From NCBI GenBank assembly GCA_944321465.1, contig CALULL010000021.1, positions 1-50,127 on the forward strand: a stretch of 50,127 nucleotides of DNA, read 5' to 3'. The position numbers and the translations under genes are program-made. The notes under the pieces were generated by a model. It searched no databases. It saw only the letters and a program-made list of their open reading frames with translations, and was not told the DNA's origin. This DNA is from an uncultured Bacteroides sp. (GTDB lineage Bacteria > Bacteroidota > Bacteroidia > Bacteroidales > Bacteroidaceae). Positions 40,543 through 49,660 of this stretch are shown piece after piece (the first letter of the stretch is position 1; each line of letters starts with the position of its first letter).

Positions 40543-41168
40543 ACTCTGAGGTCTTTGTTTATTTGTTGTAACAGTTCTTGTTCGCGGGCACAGGCTTGGC
40601 GTTCCAGTTCGTCGGCTTCAGCCTGCATACTGTTGGCAAAATCTTTGTCCTTCAGTGAGCCAAGGTTGATGCGCACGTTGAGTAATGCGCCTAAAACAGC
40701 GTTACGAGCCGACATCATAGCTACGCAGGCATCGGTGACGGCGTTCTGATTGCCTTTCAGGGCCACTTCGGCGATGAGCGGCATCAGGGCATAGGCGCGG
40801 CGGGCTACTTCCATAGGAACTTGGGCGGCATATTTCGTGGCCTCTTGTATGGCTGCGCTTCGTGCTGCCTTTTGTTCGTCGGTGTCTTTGGGCATCTTGA
40901 AGCAAGAGAATACGCGGTCGTAAGCTTCGGAGTCGCGGTCTATGTCGGTGGTAAAGATGTCTTTTTCGCCTTCGGCCTTTGGGGCAATGGCTTGCATGTC
41001 GTTCTGCACTTCTTCATACTTTTTCTTGCCGATAGTCAGGTTGGCAACCATGGCGGCAAGTGCCGAGGCTACGGCACCGTTGAGGGCGGCGATGCTTCCT
41101 CCGCCGGGAACGGGGTCGCTGCCTGCTACTTTATTTAAGAACTCTTTTACGGTTAAATCGGTAAGCAT
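40539..41168 (-). CDS. Formimidoyltetrahydrofolate cyclodeaminase family protein
   Basis: The 209-residue all-helical protein of the cyclodeaminase/cyclohydrolase family (FtcD C-terminal domain) starts TVKEFLNKVAGSDPVPGGGS. It keeps GAVASALAAMVANLTIGKKKY and helices typical of the fold. It probably converts 5-formimino-THF to 5,10-methenyl-THF and ammonia, completing one-carbon recovery from histidine. ATG at 41168 is chosen over an upstream start that adds a non-conserved basic leader. Gene order and the ATGA overlap with hutH support the role. Confidence 0.9.
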   Translation of the reverse strand: MLTDLTVKEFLNKVAGSDPVPGGGSIAALNGAVASALAAMVANLTIGKKKYEEVQNDMQAIAPKAEGEKDIFTTDIDRDSEAYDRVFSCFKMPKDTDEQKAARSAAIQEATKYAAQVPMEVARRAYALMPLIAEVALKGNQNAVTDACVAMMSARNAVLGALLNVRINLGSLKDKDFANSMQAEADELERQACAREQELLQQINKDLRV

Positions 41169-41307
41169 ATTAGGGTATTTTTTGTTGTTTTGTGAAAGTC
41201 TGTTTTGAGGGTAAATCGGAGGGCGTGCGGGGCAGGAGAGGGCGGAGCGTGTGTCGTTGTGGCGTGCTTCGCGGTTCTTGCTCATTTCCTTGCGGTCTCG
41301 CTGTCCT

Positions 41308-42561
41308 TTACACACTCGGGTAAATCACGCCTCTTTTGATTGTTGTATAGACACAGTTCATACCTATGTAATAAGGCAGGAAGTGGTAGTTGTCATTTGT
41401 CAGCACGACCATGTCGCCTTGTTTGCCTACTTCGATGCTGCCAATGCGGTCGGCGCGTTTCAAAGCTGCGGCACCATTGAGCGTCAGCGCAGTGATGGCT
41501 TCCTCGATGGACATGTGCATGTAGATGCAGGCCAAGGCAAACGTGAGCGGAATGGAACCTGAGAAGCAACTGCCAGGGTTGAGGTCGGTGGCCAGGGCTA
41601 CGGCGCAGCCAGAGTCTATCATCTCTCGTCCTCGGGCGTACGGTTCGCGCAGGGCAAAGGCTGTCAGGGGCAGAAGCGTTGCTACGACTCCTTGCTCGGC
41701 CATGGCGCGGATGCCGGTATCAGAGGCGTGCAACAAATGGTCGGCTGAGACTGCACCAAGTTCGGCGGCCAGTTCGGCACCGCCCAAAGAGACTATTTCG
41801 TCGGCATGTAGCTTAAGGCTGAAACCCATGTCCCGGGCTGCTTGCAGCAAACGGCGTGACTGCTCTATGGAGAATACGCCTTCCTCGCAGAATACGTCGC
41901 AGAACTCGGCTAAGCCGTGCTCTTTGACAGTGGGCATCACGTCGCGGATAAGGAAGTCCACGTATTCATCGGTTCGTCCCTTGTACTCCTCGGGCACGGC
42001 ATGTGCTCCTAAGAAGGTAGGGACGATGTCTACCCGTCGGTGCTCATCGTTGCCCAAACTGTGCAGCACTTTGAGTTGCAGCAGTTCGGTCTCCCGGTTC
42101 AGTCCATAACCGCTTTTTCCTTCAACCGTGGTTACGCCCATTAGCGACATGCGCTTCAGGAAGTCTTCGGCTTTGGCCCGTAGCTGGATGAAGTTGGTTG
42201 TCCTTGTGGCCTTCACTGTGCTGACGATGCCTCCTCCCCGTTGCATGATGCTCATGTAGCTTTCGCCTTGCAGCCTCCAGGAGAACTCTTCGGCTCGTTC
42301 GCCACCAAACACGAGGTGGGTGTGCGAGTCTACAAAACCGGGTAACAGACAACGTCCTCGTGCGTTGTAGTGCCAATAGCGTTGGTAGTAGCCGTCGCGC
42401 TCTTCGCCTCGGTTGGGACCTACGTACGTGATGATGCCGTCGGTTACTTCCACGGTGGCGTTGTCCATCACCAGTAGTTCGCCCATTTCCTTTCCTTTTT
42501 TGGCGGTGAAGCCTACGGGCGTGACGAGGCGGGCATTGAATACGATAAGGTTTTCAGTCAT
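41308..42561 (-). CDS. hutI: Imidazolonepropionase
   Basis: This metal-dependent amidohydrolase opens imidazolonepropionate to formiminoglutamate, the third step of histidine degradation. The 417-residue protein has GRCLLPGFVDSHTHLVFGGE (HxH metal site), EGKSGYGLNRETELLQL, LHADEIVSLGGAELAAELGA, ALATDLNPGSCFSGSIPLTF and the C-terminal GSIEVGKQGDMVVL. It lies between ftcD and the cyclodeaminase gene on the same strand. Confidence 0.96.
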   Translation of the reverse strand: MTENLIVFNARLVTPVGFTAKKGKEMGELLVMDNATVEVTDGIITYVGPNRGEERDGYYQRYWHYNARGRCLLPGFVDSHTHLVFGGERAEEFSWRLQGESYMSIMQRGGGIVSTVKATRTTNFIQLRAKAEDFLKRMSLMGVTTVEGKSGYGLNRETELLQLKVLHSLGNDEHRRVDIVPTFLGAHAVPEEYKGRTDEYVDFLIRDVMPTVKEHGLAEFCDVFCEEGVFSIEQSRRLLQAARDMGFSLKLHADEIVSLGGAELAAELGAVSADHLLHASDTGIRAMAEQGVVATLLPLTAFALREPYARGREMIDSGCAVALATDLNPGSCFSGSIPLTFALACIYMHMSIEEAITALTLNGAAALKRADRIGSIEVGKQGDMVVLTNDNYHFLPYYIGMNCVYTTIKRGVIYPSV

Positions 42562-42671
42562 GATTGTCTCTTCTTTGGGGCGGGTACACGGATTACCCGT
42601 AGGTGGCGGTACTTGTCCTAGTGCGGTGAAGAACCGTTAGCTGTGCGTGCAATCCGTGCCCCGGATTGTTG

Positions 42672-43571
42672 TTATTCTTCCAGCAATCTAGCTTCCAATA
42701 CTTGTTTAGTGGAGAAGTTCTCCAATCCTAAATAGTAAGATGCCGTATCAATGAGAGCCTGCATAGGAACCAACCCGATAATTTCGCTGCCTACGATGCT
42801 TACTCCGTAGCGGCGAGCTTCGACTCGTACTAGCTCGAAGGCGCGGTAGAGAGCCGTACGGGTGTAGTCGGTCATGTTGATGGACACTTGGGTGATGCCA
42901 CGGTCTTTCAGTTCCACGCCCATTGCTTTGCAGAAGCGTAGACCGCCACCAATGAAGCGTATTTTCTTGGCGATGTCGTGGGCTATCTCCAGGCTGGGTG
43001 TGTTGAGATTGATGTTGTAGGCCACCAACGGCATACGAGCACCGATGGCTACGGTTCCGGCGGTCGGGTGACGTTCAGCCGGGCCGAAGTCGGGTTGCCA
43101 TTCCGGTTGCTTGATTTTCTCTGCCATGCCTTCAAATTCTCCTTTGCGGATGGCGGCTAGGTTCTCCCGGTGAGGAGCGGAGGCCGATTTCTCGTAAAGG
43201 AATACGGGCACGTTGTAACGTTCGGCCACGGCTTGTCCCACTTCTTTAGAGAGGGCAATGGCATCGTCCATTGTCACGCCACGGATGGGAATGAAAGGTA
43301 CTACGTCGACTGCTCCCATGCGGGGATGTTGTCCCTGATGGTGGTTGAGATCAATCAGTTTGACCGCTACGCCGAAGGCTTCGAGTACAGCATCGCGCAA
43401 GGCTTCGGGTTCTCCAACGACAGTTACTACTAAACGGTTGTGGTCTTCGTCGTTGCTGTAGTCCAGAAGCTTGACTCCTTGTTTTCCTCGGAAAGGAGCT
43501 ACGATTTGGTCTATTTTTTGCAAGTCACGTCCTTCGCTGAAATTGGGGACGCATTCCATAATTCGGTTCAT
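42672..43571 (-). CDS. ftcD: Glutamate formimidoyltransferase
   Basis: This enzyme transfers the formimino group of formiminoglutamate to tetrahydrofolate, releasing glutamate. The 299-residue protein contains MECVPNFSEGRD, DEDHNRLVVTVVG, DLNHHQGQHPRMGAVDVVPF, PVFLYEKSAS and IGARMPLVAYNINL. Only the transferase half is encoded; the cyclodeaminase half is a separate gene two positions downstream, as usual in Bacteroidales. Confidence 0.96.
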   Translation of the reverse strand: MNRIMECVPNFSEGRDLQKIDQIVAPFRGKQGVKLLDYSNDEDHNRLVVTVVGEPEALRDAVLEAFGVAVKLIDLNHHQGQHPRMGAVDVVPFIPIRGVTMDDAIALSKEVGQAVAERYNVPVFLYEKSASAPHRENLAAIRKGEFEGMAEKIKQPEWQPDFGPAERHPTAGTVAIGARMPLVAYNINLNTPSLEIAHDIAKKIRFIGGGLRFCKAMGVELKDRGITQVSINMTDYTRTALYRAFELVRVEARRYGVSIVGSEIIGLVPMQALIDTASYYLGLENFSTKQVLEARLLEE

Positions 43572-43685
43572 AGTTCTATGGTATTTGTTGAGTGAGTATT
43601 TTTCTGTTTTTTTTCATCATGTAGCTGCCCCGGCATTGCCAAGGAGGCTATTCTTATAAACGTTTGCTTATCGGGGAGTTCTTGG

Positions 43686-45686
43686 TTATCGTTTACATTC
43701 GTTTTCTTTCAAACATTTCTCTACCAGTGCATCGTCGGCTACGTAGGGCATCGTGATGTGGTAGTAACCGTCAGGGTGTCTGCGGTTGAACTCCTCGGAT
43801 GTTTCCATGGCGTGCGGATTGCGAGCCCAAGAGCGGCGGGCTACCCCTCCCATTACATCCCATAGCATAGCAAGGCGTAGGATGTTGTCTACGCGCTCAG
43901 AGCCGTCACACACCATGCCGAAGCCGCCGTTGATGGCTTTTCCGATGCCTACGCCACCACCGTTGTGCAGAGCTACGAGACTCATGCCACGGGCGCAGTT
44001 GCCTGCGAAGCATTGTACGGCCATGTCGGCCATCATGTTGCTTCCGTCCTTGATGTTGGCCGTTTCACGGAAGGGGCTATCTGTGCCGCTTACATCGTGG
44101 TGATCACGTCCCAGCATGATGGGGCCAACTTCTCCACGGCGTACCATTTCATTGAACTTTAGAGCTATGCGTAGACGCCCTTCAGCATCTTGGTACAAGA
44201 TGCGTGCTTGCGTACCTACGACAAGATTGTTTTTCTCGGCATCGCGTATCCAATTGTAATTGTCGCGGTCTTGTCCGCGGCGGTTGGGGTCGATACACTC
44301 CATAGCGGCATGGTCGGTCTTTACAAGGTCTTCGTGCTTGCCGCTCAGGCATACCCAGCGGAAGGGGCCATAGCCGTAGTCGAACAGTTCAGGACCCATG
44401 ATGTCTTCTACGTAGCTGGGGAAGATGAAGCCGTTTTTGTCATCGCCATCGCGGGCTATTTCGGTATTACCGGCATCGTAGACGGCCTTCATGAACGAGT
44501 TCCCGTAGTCGAAGAAGTACGTTCCGTGCTCTACCAGCGTGCGGACAGCATGGAAATGACGGCGTAGCGTCTCGTCTACCAGCGTACGGAAACGAGCGTG
44601 GTCGGCGTGTAGCATCTCGGTGCGCTGTTCGAAGGTAAGGCCTGCAGGGCAATATCCGCCGTCGTAGACCGCGTGACAGGATGTTTGGTCGGAGAGAAGG
44701 TCGATGTGAATGTTGTTCTTGACCGCGTATTCCAGCAGGTCGACGATGTTTCCGTGGTAAGCCAGCGACATGGCGCGTTTTTCCTGCATGGCTTTGTGGG
44801 CTTGTGCGAAAGCATCGGCTATCGAATCGGTGACACCGCCCACCCAGCCTTGGTCTAATCTGGTTTTGATACGGGACATGTCTACTTCGGCGATGATGGC
44901 GGCGGCTCCTGCCATTTGGGCTGCTTTGGGCTGTGCACCGCTCATGCCTCCCAGACCGGATGATACGAAGAGGCGGCCTGCCAGATTGCCGTCTTGTGGA
45001 ATGCCCAGTTTCAGCCGACCGGCATTGAGCAGAGTGTTGAATGTACCGTGTACGATGCCCTGTGGGCCGATGTACATCCAGCCGCCGGCTGTCATCTGCC
45101 CATAGTTGGCCACGCCCAATTGCATGGCTGTGTGCCAATCTTCTTGGTTGTCGTATAAGCCTACCATCAGGGCATTAGTAATGATGACACGTGGAGCACT
45201 GGGGTGTGACTTGAAGAGTCCCAGTGGGTGTCCGCTCTCAACTACAAGAGTGGTGTCTTGTGTCAGTTCTTCTAAGTACATCTTTATAAGGCGATACTGC
45301 ATCCAGTTTTGGCATACTTGTCCTGTTTCTCCATAAGTGACAAGTTCGTAGGGATACAGCGCAACATCAAACGAAAGGTTGTTGTCTATCATTACTTGAA
45401 AAGCCTTGCCTTCGATGCATTTGCCTTTATATTCGTCAATAGGTTTGGCTTTTAAGTCGCCTTGTGGGCGGAAGCGGTAACCATAGATGCGGCCACGTGT
45501 GCGAAGTTCTTCCATGAACTCTGGCGCTAGCTTTTCGTGTAATTCGGTAGGAATGTAGCGCAGTGCATTCTTCAGTGCCGTGACGGTCTGTGCATGGTTG
45601 AGAGTGTAGCCACGGTCGGGAGCCCGACGGATACCTTCAATGAAGGTAGGGTATTCGGGTAACTTGTTACTCAGGGTAAATTCCAT
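43686..45686 (-). CDS. hutU: Urocanate hydratase
   Basis: This NAD-dependent enzyme converts urocanate to imidazolonepropionate. The 666-residue protein is the longer Bacteroidota form. It has SGHPLGLFKSHPSAPRVIIT, TAGGWMYIGPQGIVHGTFNT, FVSSGLGGMSGAQPKAAQMA, SDQTSCHAVYDGGYCPAGL, HHDVSGTDSPFRET and LHNGGGVGIGKAINGG. It is the first gene of the hut operon. The 349 bp upstream hold no clear consensus promoter, only a weak TAACTTGC-like box near 45740. Confidence 0.96.
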   Translation of the reverse strand: MEFTLSNKLPEYPTFIEGIRRAPDRGYTLNHAQTVTALKNALRYIPTELHEKLAPEFMEELRTRGRIYGYRFRPQGDLKAKPIDEYKGKCIEGKAFQVMIDNNLSFDVALYPYELVTYGETGQVCQNWMQYRLIKMYLEELTQDTTLVVESGHPLGLFKSHPSAPRVIITNALMVGLYDNQEDWHTAMQLGVANYGQMTAGGWMYIGPQGIVHGTFNTLLNAGRLKLGIPQDGNLAGRLFVSSGLGGMSGAQPKAAQMAGAAAIIAEVDMSRIKTRLDQGWVGGVTDSIADAFAQAHKAMQEKRAMSLAYHGNIVDLLEYAVKNNIHIDLLSDQTSCHAVYDGGYCPAGLTFEQRTEMLHADHARFRTLVDETLRRHFHAVRTLVEHGTYFFDYGNSFMKAVYDAGNTEIARDGDDKNGFIFPSYVEDIMGPELFDYGYGPFRWVCLSGKHEDLVKTDHAAMECIDPNRRGQDRDNYNWIRDAEKNNLVVGTQARILYQDAEGRLRIALKFNEMVRRGEVGPIMLGRDHHDVSGTDSPFRETANIKDGSNMMADMAVQCFAGNCARGMSLVALHNGGGVGIGKAINGGFGMVCDGSERVDNILRLAMLWDVMGGVARRSWARNPHAMETSEEFNRRHPDGYYHITMPYVADDALVEKCLKENECKR

Positions 45687-45945
45687 AAGATAATATTGTT
45701 ACAAGGTTTACAATTTGTCGTTCAAAAAGCTCTTATTGGCGGCGCAAGTTACTAACAAATCCCGAAACCTACAATAGAGTCCCTATATTATTTATCAAAA
45801 AGTCAAAATAGTGGGCTTCCATACCGAAAGAATGCCGCCATAGTGGTTCGTCTTGGCTCTTGGAATGTTCTGTTTGTTCGTAGAGTTGATGTTGACGGTG
45901 CTGTTATGCTGGAGTGCTGTTCGGTTCGATAGCAGGGTTATAGAA

Positions 45946-46012
45946 AAGCGGGTAGGTCGGAACGTGCTTGGTTTGTTTCGTGTCTTACCTTGCTGTTCCG
46001 GCCTGCCCGCTT
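45946..46012 (-). terminator. Rho-independent terminator after the PepSY-like gene
   Basis: An 18-bp stem with two G-U or mismatched positions (45946-45963 with 45995-46012, arms AAGCGGGTAGGTCGGAAC and GTTCCGGCCTGCCCGCTT) is followed on the minus strand by TTTTCTATAA. It starts 24 bp after the stop codon. Confidence 0.8.
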
Positions 46013-46035
46013 ATGGGTGTGAGGTTGAATGTATG

Positions 46036-46479
46036 TTAATCGTCGTCGCTGTCCATATCGATGACGTTGAAGTTCTTGTCAAACTTAATTTCCCAAAAGT
46101 TGGACAGACGCACCTCGTAAGAGTCACGATCGCGTTCGATACTTAAGTAGCTTACACCTGGGTAGTTCGTTTCGACAAACGTTTTGATTTGTGCAGGTAC
46201 GATGTCTGCAGGTACCGTTAGGTGGCGGCAGTTCACTTCCGTCCATTGGCCTTGCTTGTCAAACTCCAGATTATCGCCATTGATGAATACTACATCGTAG
46301 GTTGCGCCGAAGAGTTTGGTTTCCATTTTGGCAAAGGCTACCTTGGCATTGGGGAAGTTTTGCTTGACGAACTGCTGGACTGCTGTCGGCAGTTGTTCAA
46401 ACTGCACGGGCTTGTCGTTGTCGGCTCTTGACACTTGGAATGAAAATACACATGCTAACAGAAGAATTAATTTTTTCAT
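46036..46479 (-). CDS. PepSY-like (BLIP-fold) periplasmic protein
   Basis: The 147-residue exported protein has signal MKKLILLLACVFSFQVSRA and two tandem PepSY-like modules. The first is QLPTAVQQFVKQNFPNAKVA with YDVVFINGDNLEFDKQGQW; the second is VPAQIKTFVETNYPGVSYLS with YEVRLSNFWEIKFDKNFNVI. The acidic tail is DMDSDDD. The fold recalls beta-lactamase-inhibitor-like proteins common in Bacteroidales. The function is unknown, possibly a peptidase inhibitor or metal binder. Confidence 0.85.
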   Translation of the reverse strand: MKKLILLLACVFSFQVSRADNDKPVQFEQLPTAVQQFVKQNFPNAKVAFAKMETKLFGATYDVVFINGDNLEFDKQGQWTEVNCRHLTVPADIVPAQIKTFVETNYPGVSYLSIERDRDSYEVRLSNFWEIKFDKNFNVIDMDSDDD

Positions 46480-46752
46480 ACGTTTGTTGTTTAATGGGTT
46501 ATTACTCGTGTTGCTTTTTTTGTTTTGACGTTACAAAGAAAAGCAGTGAAATGGGAAAGAAATGGGAAAAGACGTTTTTTCGCAAACTTTTTTGCTCCTG
46601 TCGTTTCGGGGACGGTTACGTATGACTAATTAGTCGTCCCTTAAGAAACTGTTTTGATTTATTAGTATCCGCTAAAAATCAATATGGTATAAAATCCTAT
46701 CCACGATGCGGATAAGAACTTATTACAGACATATTTTCCCCAAGTAAGCCCT

Positions 46753-47947
46753 TTAGTCGAACAATGTAGGTTCGGGAGGCATCCCCCCCTTGCTTCTTCA
46801 AGCATCATGGCCCAGTCCTTTTCGGGATTTTCAAGGAACGTGTAGCAGTTCACGTAATACATAAGCATGATCCTCACCATTGTTGCCAGCCCTGAGAAGC
46901 TCCACGTCCTTTTGACACGCTTTTGTATGACCATGAGCAAGAGGTTGGCTGTAACCCATATCTGTATCTTGATGGCATTGGCACTCTCGCCGTAGAAGTA
47001 GCGCAGGGGGGGGAAGCCCTGTTTCAACAGCTTGAAAAGCAGCTCTATCTCCCATCTTTTCCTGTAGATGGCAATAATCTCGTGACGCCGCATCTCCATG
47101 TTATTGGTTAGCAGGGAGACCAGCCTTGGTGTCCTCTTGTTCAAGTCAACGTATGTGACGATTCTTGCCGTATGCGTGACCGTCTCACCGTCTTTCATGC
47201 GCTTTGTGAACCTCACCTTCTGTTCCCGGCTCTTCATCAGCCCTTCCGGTGTCATGTGTATCTTGTCGGAAAGGGTTTCCTAAACAAGGTTTTCTTCATT
47301 TTCGTGGCATAGGTGACACCCCTTTGGGCGAGTTCCTCGAACTTCGAGTAATCAATGTAGGCCCTGTCGATGGCCAGTATGTCCCCGTCTACATAATTCG
47401 CGGGCTTGAGCATGAAACTGTCGTTGATGGCCTTTATCTTCGAGGGCACGCCTTCGTTGGCATGGATGACGGTGTGCACTTTTACGCCGCCTTTCTTCCT
47501 GCCCGACCTGGGATGGCGACCCGCTCCTTTGAAAATGAGGTTGGAAAACAGCGTTACCGTGGTGGAACCGATGATTTGCAGGCGGTTGAGCCGGGAGGGA
47601 ACCTGCCGTCTCGGCTGTCCGAGAAAAGTTCGCCCTTGTACCCACACACCTTCTCGGGCCTGCGCATGTTGGCATCGGACAATGTGCTACGACGCGGCAG
47701 CATTCCTATCCCCAAACGGGCGAGTTTGCGTGCTACGGGGAACATCGAGCCGGTTATCTCTCGCAAGGAATCAAAAACGCCTGATTACAGCATAGAGCAT
47801 CACGGCCAGGTGCTGCCAAACATCAAAGTGTTTCACGTAGCGTTCGCTGCCGTGTTCGTGACTGGATTTATTTCTTAAAAACACTTTGATGTGAAAAAAA
47901 ACGCTGGCAGAAGTAAGGGCAAATATTCGTTTGGAGGGAAAAATCAA
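46753..47947 (-). pseudogene. Inactivated IS4-type DDE transposase
   Basis: Fragments in order are VKHFDVWQHLAVMLYAVIRR, REITGSMFPVARKLARLGIG, RRSTLSDANMRRPEKV, STTVTLFSNLIFKGAGRHP, KKGGVKVHTVIHANEGVP, AIDRAYIDYSKFEELAQRG, YRKRWEIELLFKLLKQGF and ENPEKDWAMMLEEA. Reading them needs frame changes near 47770 (extra T in a T5 run), 47595, 47260 and 46795 (G7 run). The first catalytic Asp (usually IIDSTT) is Gly. The natural stop TAA would be at 46753. The start near 47947 is approximate and IS ends were not found. It is clearly non-functional. Confidence 0.8.
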
Positions 47948-48091
47948 CTTTGTCAGAACATGTGCTGCGATTCGGCACCTACTTCTATCTAACTTTGCCG
48001 CACAATCATTCAATAGGGCAATGATACAAGCCTCTTGGAGTGATAGCTGGAGTGATAGCACCTGCGCGAAGGCAAAAATAGTGCAAAAGCA

Positions 48092-48122
48092 TTTGTCACT
48101 TAGCATTATTTTCGTACTTTTG
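48092..48122 (+). promoter_or_regulatory. Consensus promoter upstream of the primase-like gene
   Basis: TTTG (48092-48095), 19 nt, then TACTTTTG (48115-48122) match the Bacteroidota consensus exactly. A hairpin TTGAGC/GCTCAA (48126-48149) would lie at the 5' end of the transcript. The leader of about 260 nt contains the TGCAGTCT repeats. Confidence 0.75.
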
Positions 48123-48254
48123 CGATTGAGCAGGAGAAATCCCGCTCAAGGACATACGGATAAGAAAGAAGCGTTATGCTCATCTTGTGATTGGAAACCT
48201 GGCAAATCTAATGAAAACGATAATGAACCGCCAACCCGAAACTGCAACGGATGA

Positions 48255-48366
48255 CCCCTTGTTGCAGCCTGCAGTCTTTGCAGTTTTGCAGTCTCGGAGT
48301 ACCGGAAAGGTAAAATTCCTGCAAGACTGCAAGAACTGCAGACTGCAAATGGCCGTTTTCATTTGC
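48255..48366. repeat. TGCAGTCT-type iteron-like repeats upstream of the primase-like gene
   Basis: Several copies of TGCAG(T/A) motifs occur in direct and inverted order. CCTGCAGTCTTTGCAGTTTT and GCAGTCTC (about 48269-48296) face the inverted set CAAGACTGCAAG, AACTGCAGACTGCA (about 48321-48347). A dyad of this kind just before a replication-type gene suggests an element origin or an autoregulatory site. Upstream, at 48036-48059, is also a 12-bp tandem duplication of TGGAGTGATAGC. Confidence 0.6.
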
Positions 48367-48389
48367 AGGAATCCACAAAAGAGAGCATC

Positions 48390-49457
48390 ATGAACGGATA
48401 CAGATTCCATCTTCAGAAATACCGTCCGGGCAGCAAGACCGCCTGTCCGGAGTGCGGCAGGAAGTCCTGCTTTACCCGTTATATCGACGAGGCGGGAGAG
48501 ATTTCCTTCCCTGACAACGTGGGTATCTGTGACCACATCAACAGTTGCGGCTACCACTATACTCCGAAGGAATACTTCCGGGACAATCCGACTGTCAAAG
48601 AAAAATTGAATGAGCAGGAAAGGAACGGCGGCACACCGATAGTTGCAAAAGCGTTGGCAAAGCCACAGCCCGAACAGAAGCCACAAATATCCTTTCTTCC
48701 CTCCGATTGGGTGGAGCAGTCCATGCGCAGGTACGACATCAACCCCTTATACCGCTACTTCACCAAGGTGGCCGGCAAGGAGGATACGGACAGGCTGTTC
48801 CGCCTCTACAGGGTCGGCACGTCAAGGATGTGGAACGGGGCGGCCGTATTCTGGCAGACAGACCGGGACGGCAATGTGCGTGCGGGCAAGATCATGGGCT
48901 ACGATGCCGAAACCGGACATCGTATCAAGGAGCCTTTCAACCAGGTCAGCTGGGTACATTCGGTAAGAAAGGTGCCGGACTTCAGGATGAAACAGTGCCT
49001 GTTCGGCGAGCACCTGCTGTCGGACACCTCCGCCGCCATGTCCGCCAAGCCCGTAGCCATTGTCGAGAGCGAGAAGACGGCGCTTGTCGCCGCCCATTTC
49101 ATCCCCGACTTCATCTGGCTTGCCACCGGAGGGATGCACGGGTGCTTCAACGTCGAGACAATGAAAGTATTACACGGTCGGGAGGTGATTCTATTCCCCG
49201 ACCTTAAGGCAACGGAGGAGTGGCGGCGACGGCTGCCAATGCTAGAGCCCGTATGCAGGCGTGCCACCTGCTCCGACATGCTGGAGAGGATTGTGACCGG
49301 TGCGCAACGTGAAGCCGGACTGGACATCGCCGACTTCCTGCTGATGGAGGACACGCCGCAGATGATCCTTCAACAGATGATAGAACGCAATCCCGTATTG
49401 CAGTCCCTCATCGACGCTTTCGGGCTCGAACTGGTGGATGCGAAGAAAGAGGAATGA
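48390..49457 (+). CDS. DUF6371 / toprim primase-like protein of a mobilizable element
   Basis: The 355-residue protein has an N-terminal zinc-finger-like region (ACPECGRKSCFTRY with CDHINSCGYHY), resembling primase CHC2 fingers. A toprim-like part follows (PVAIVESEKTALVAA, EVILFPDLKATEEW). Such proteins accompany mobilization genes in Bacteroides transposons and probably act in element replication. ATG at 48390 is chosen because it starts the conserved MNGYRFHLQKYRPG; an upstream TTG is possible. A MobV relaxase gene follows. Confidence 0.8.
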   Translation: MNGYRFHLQKYRPGSKTACPECGRKSCFTRYIDEAGEISFPDNVGICDHINSCGYHYTPKEYFRDNPTVKEKLNEQERNGGTPIVAKALAKPQPEQKPQISFLPSDWVEQSMRRYDINPLYRYFTKVAGKEDTDRLFRLYRVGTSRMWNGAAVFWQTDRDGNVRAGKIMGYDAETGHRIKEPFNQVSWVHSVRKVPDFRMKQCLFGEHLLSDTSAAMSAKPVAIVESEKTALVAAHFIPDFIWLATGGMHGCFNVETMKVLHGREVILFPDLKATEEWRRRLPMLEPVCRRATCSDMLERIVTGAQREAGLDIADFLLMEDTPQMILQQMIERNPVLQSLIDAFGLELVDAKKEE

Positions 49458-49497
49458 CAGGAAAGCACCGGATAGCTTGCTGTCCCAAGGGAAAGGG

Positions 49498-49632
49498 GTT
49501 GTAAAATCCCGTAGCTTGTTAGGGCGTTTTCACCGCCTCCGCTTCGCGCCCGGCAGTCAAAAAGCCCATAGGCCGAAGGAATACCTCAGACTTCAAACAT
49601 ATGCCTCCGGCAACAGGACGGGATTTTACAAC
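49498..49632. promoter_or_regulatory. Candidate oriT region: 15-bp inverted repeat before mobV
   Basis: GTTGTAAAATCCCGT (49498-49512) and its exact reverse complement (49618-49632) bracket 105 bp. They lie between the primase-like gene and the relaxase gene, the usual place for an origin of transfer. The nick site is not identifiable from sequence. Confidence 0.5.
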
Positions 49633-49660
49633 AGAAATGACAACCATAAGACGAACAGAT

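Noticed and set aside
46624-46635. Perfect palindrome GACTAATTAGTC near the dead transposase
   Set aside because: Only 12 bp, and no matching copy on the other side of the transposase, so it cannot be taken as an IS end.
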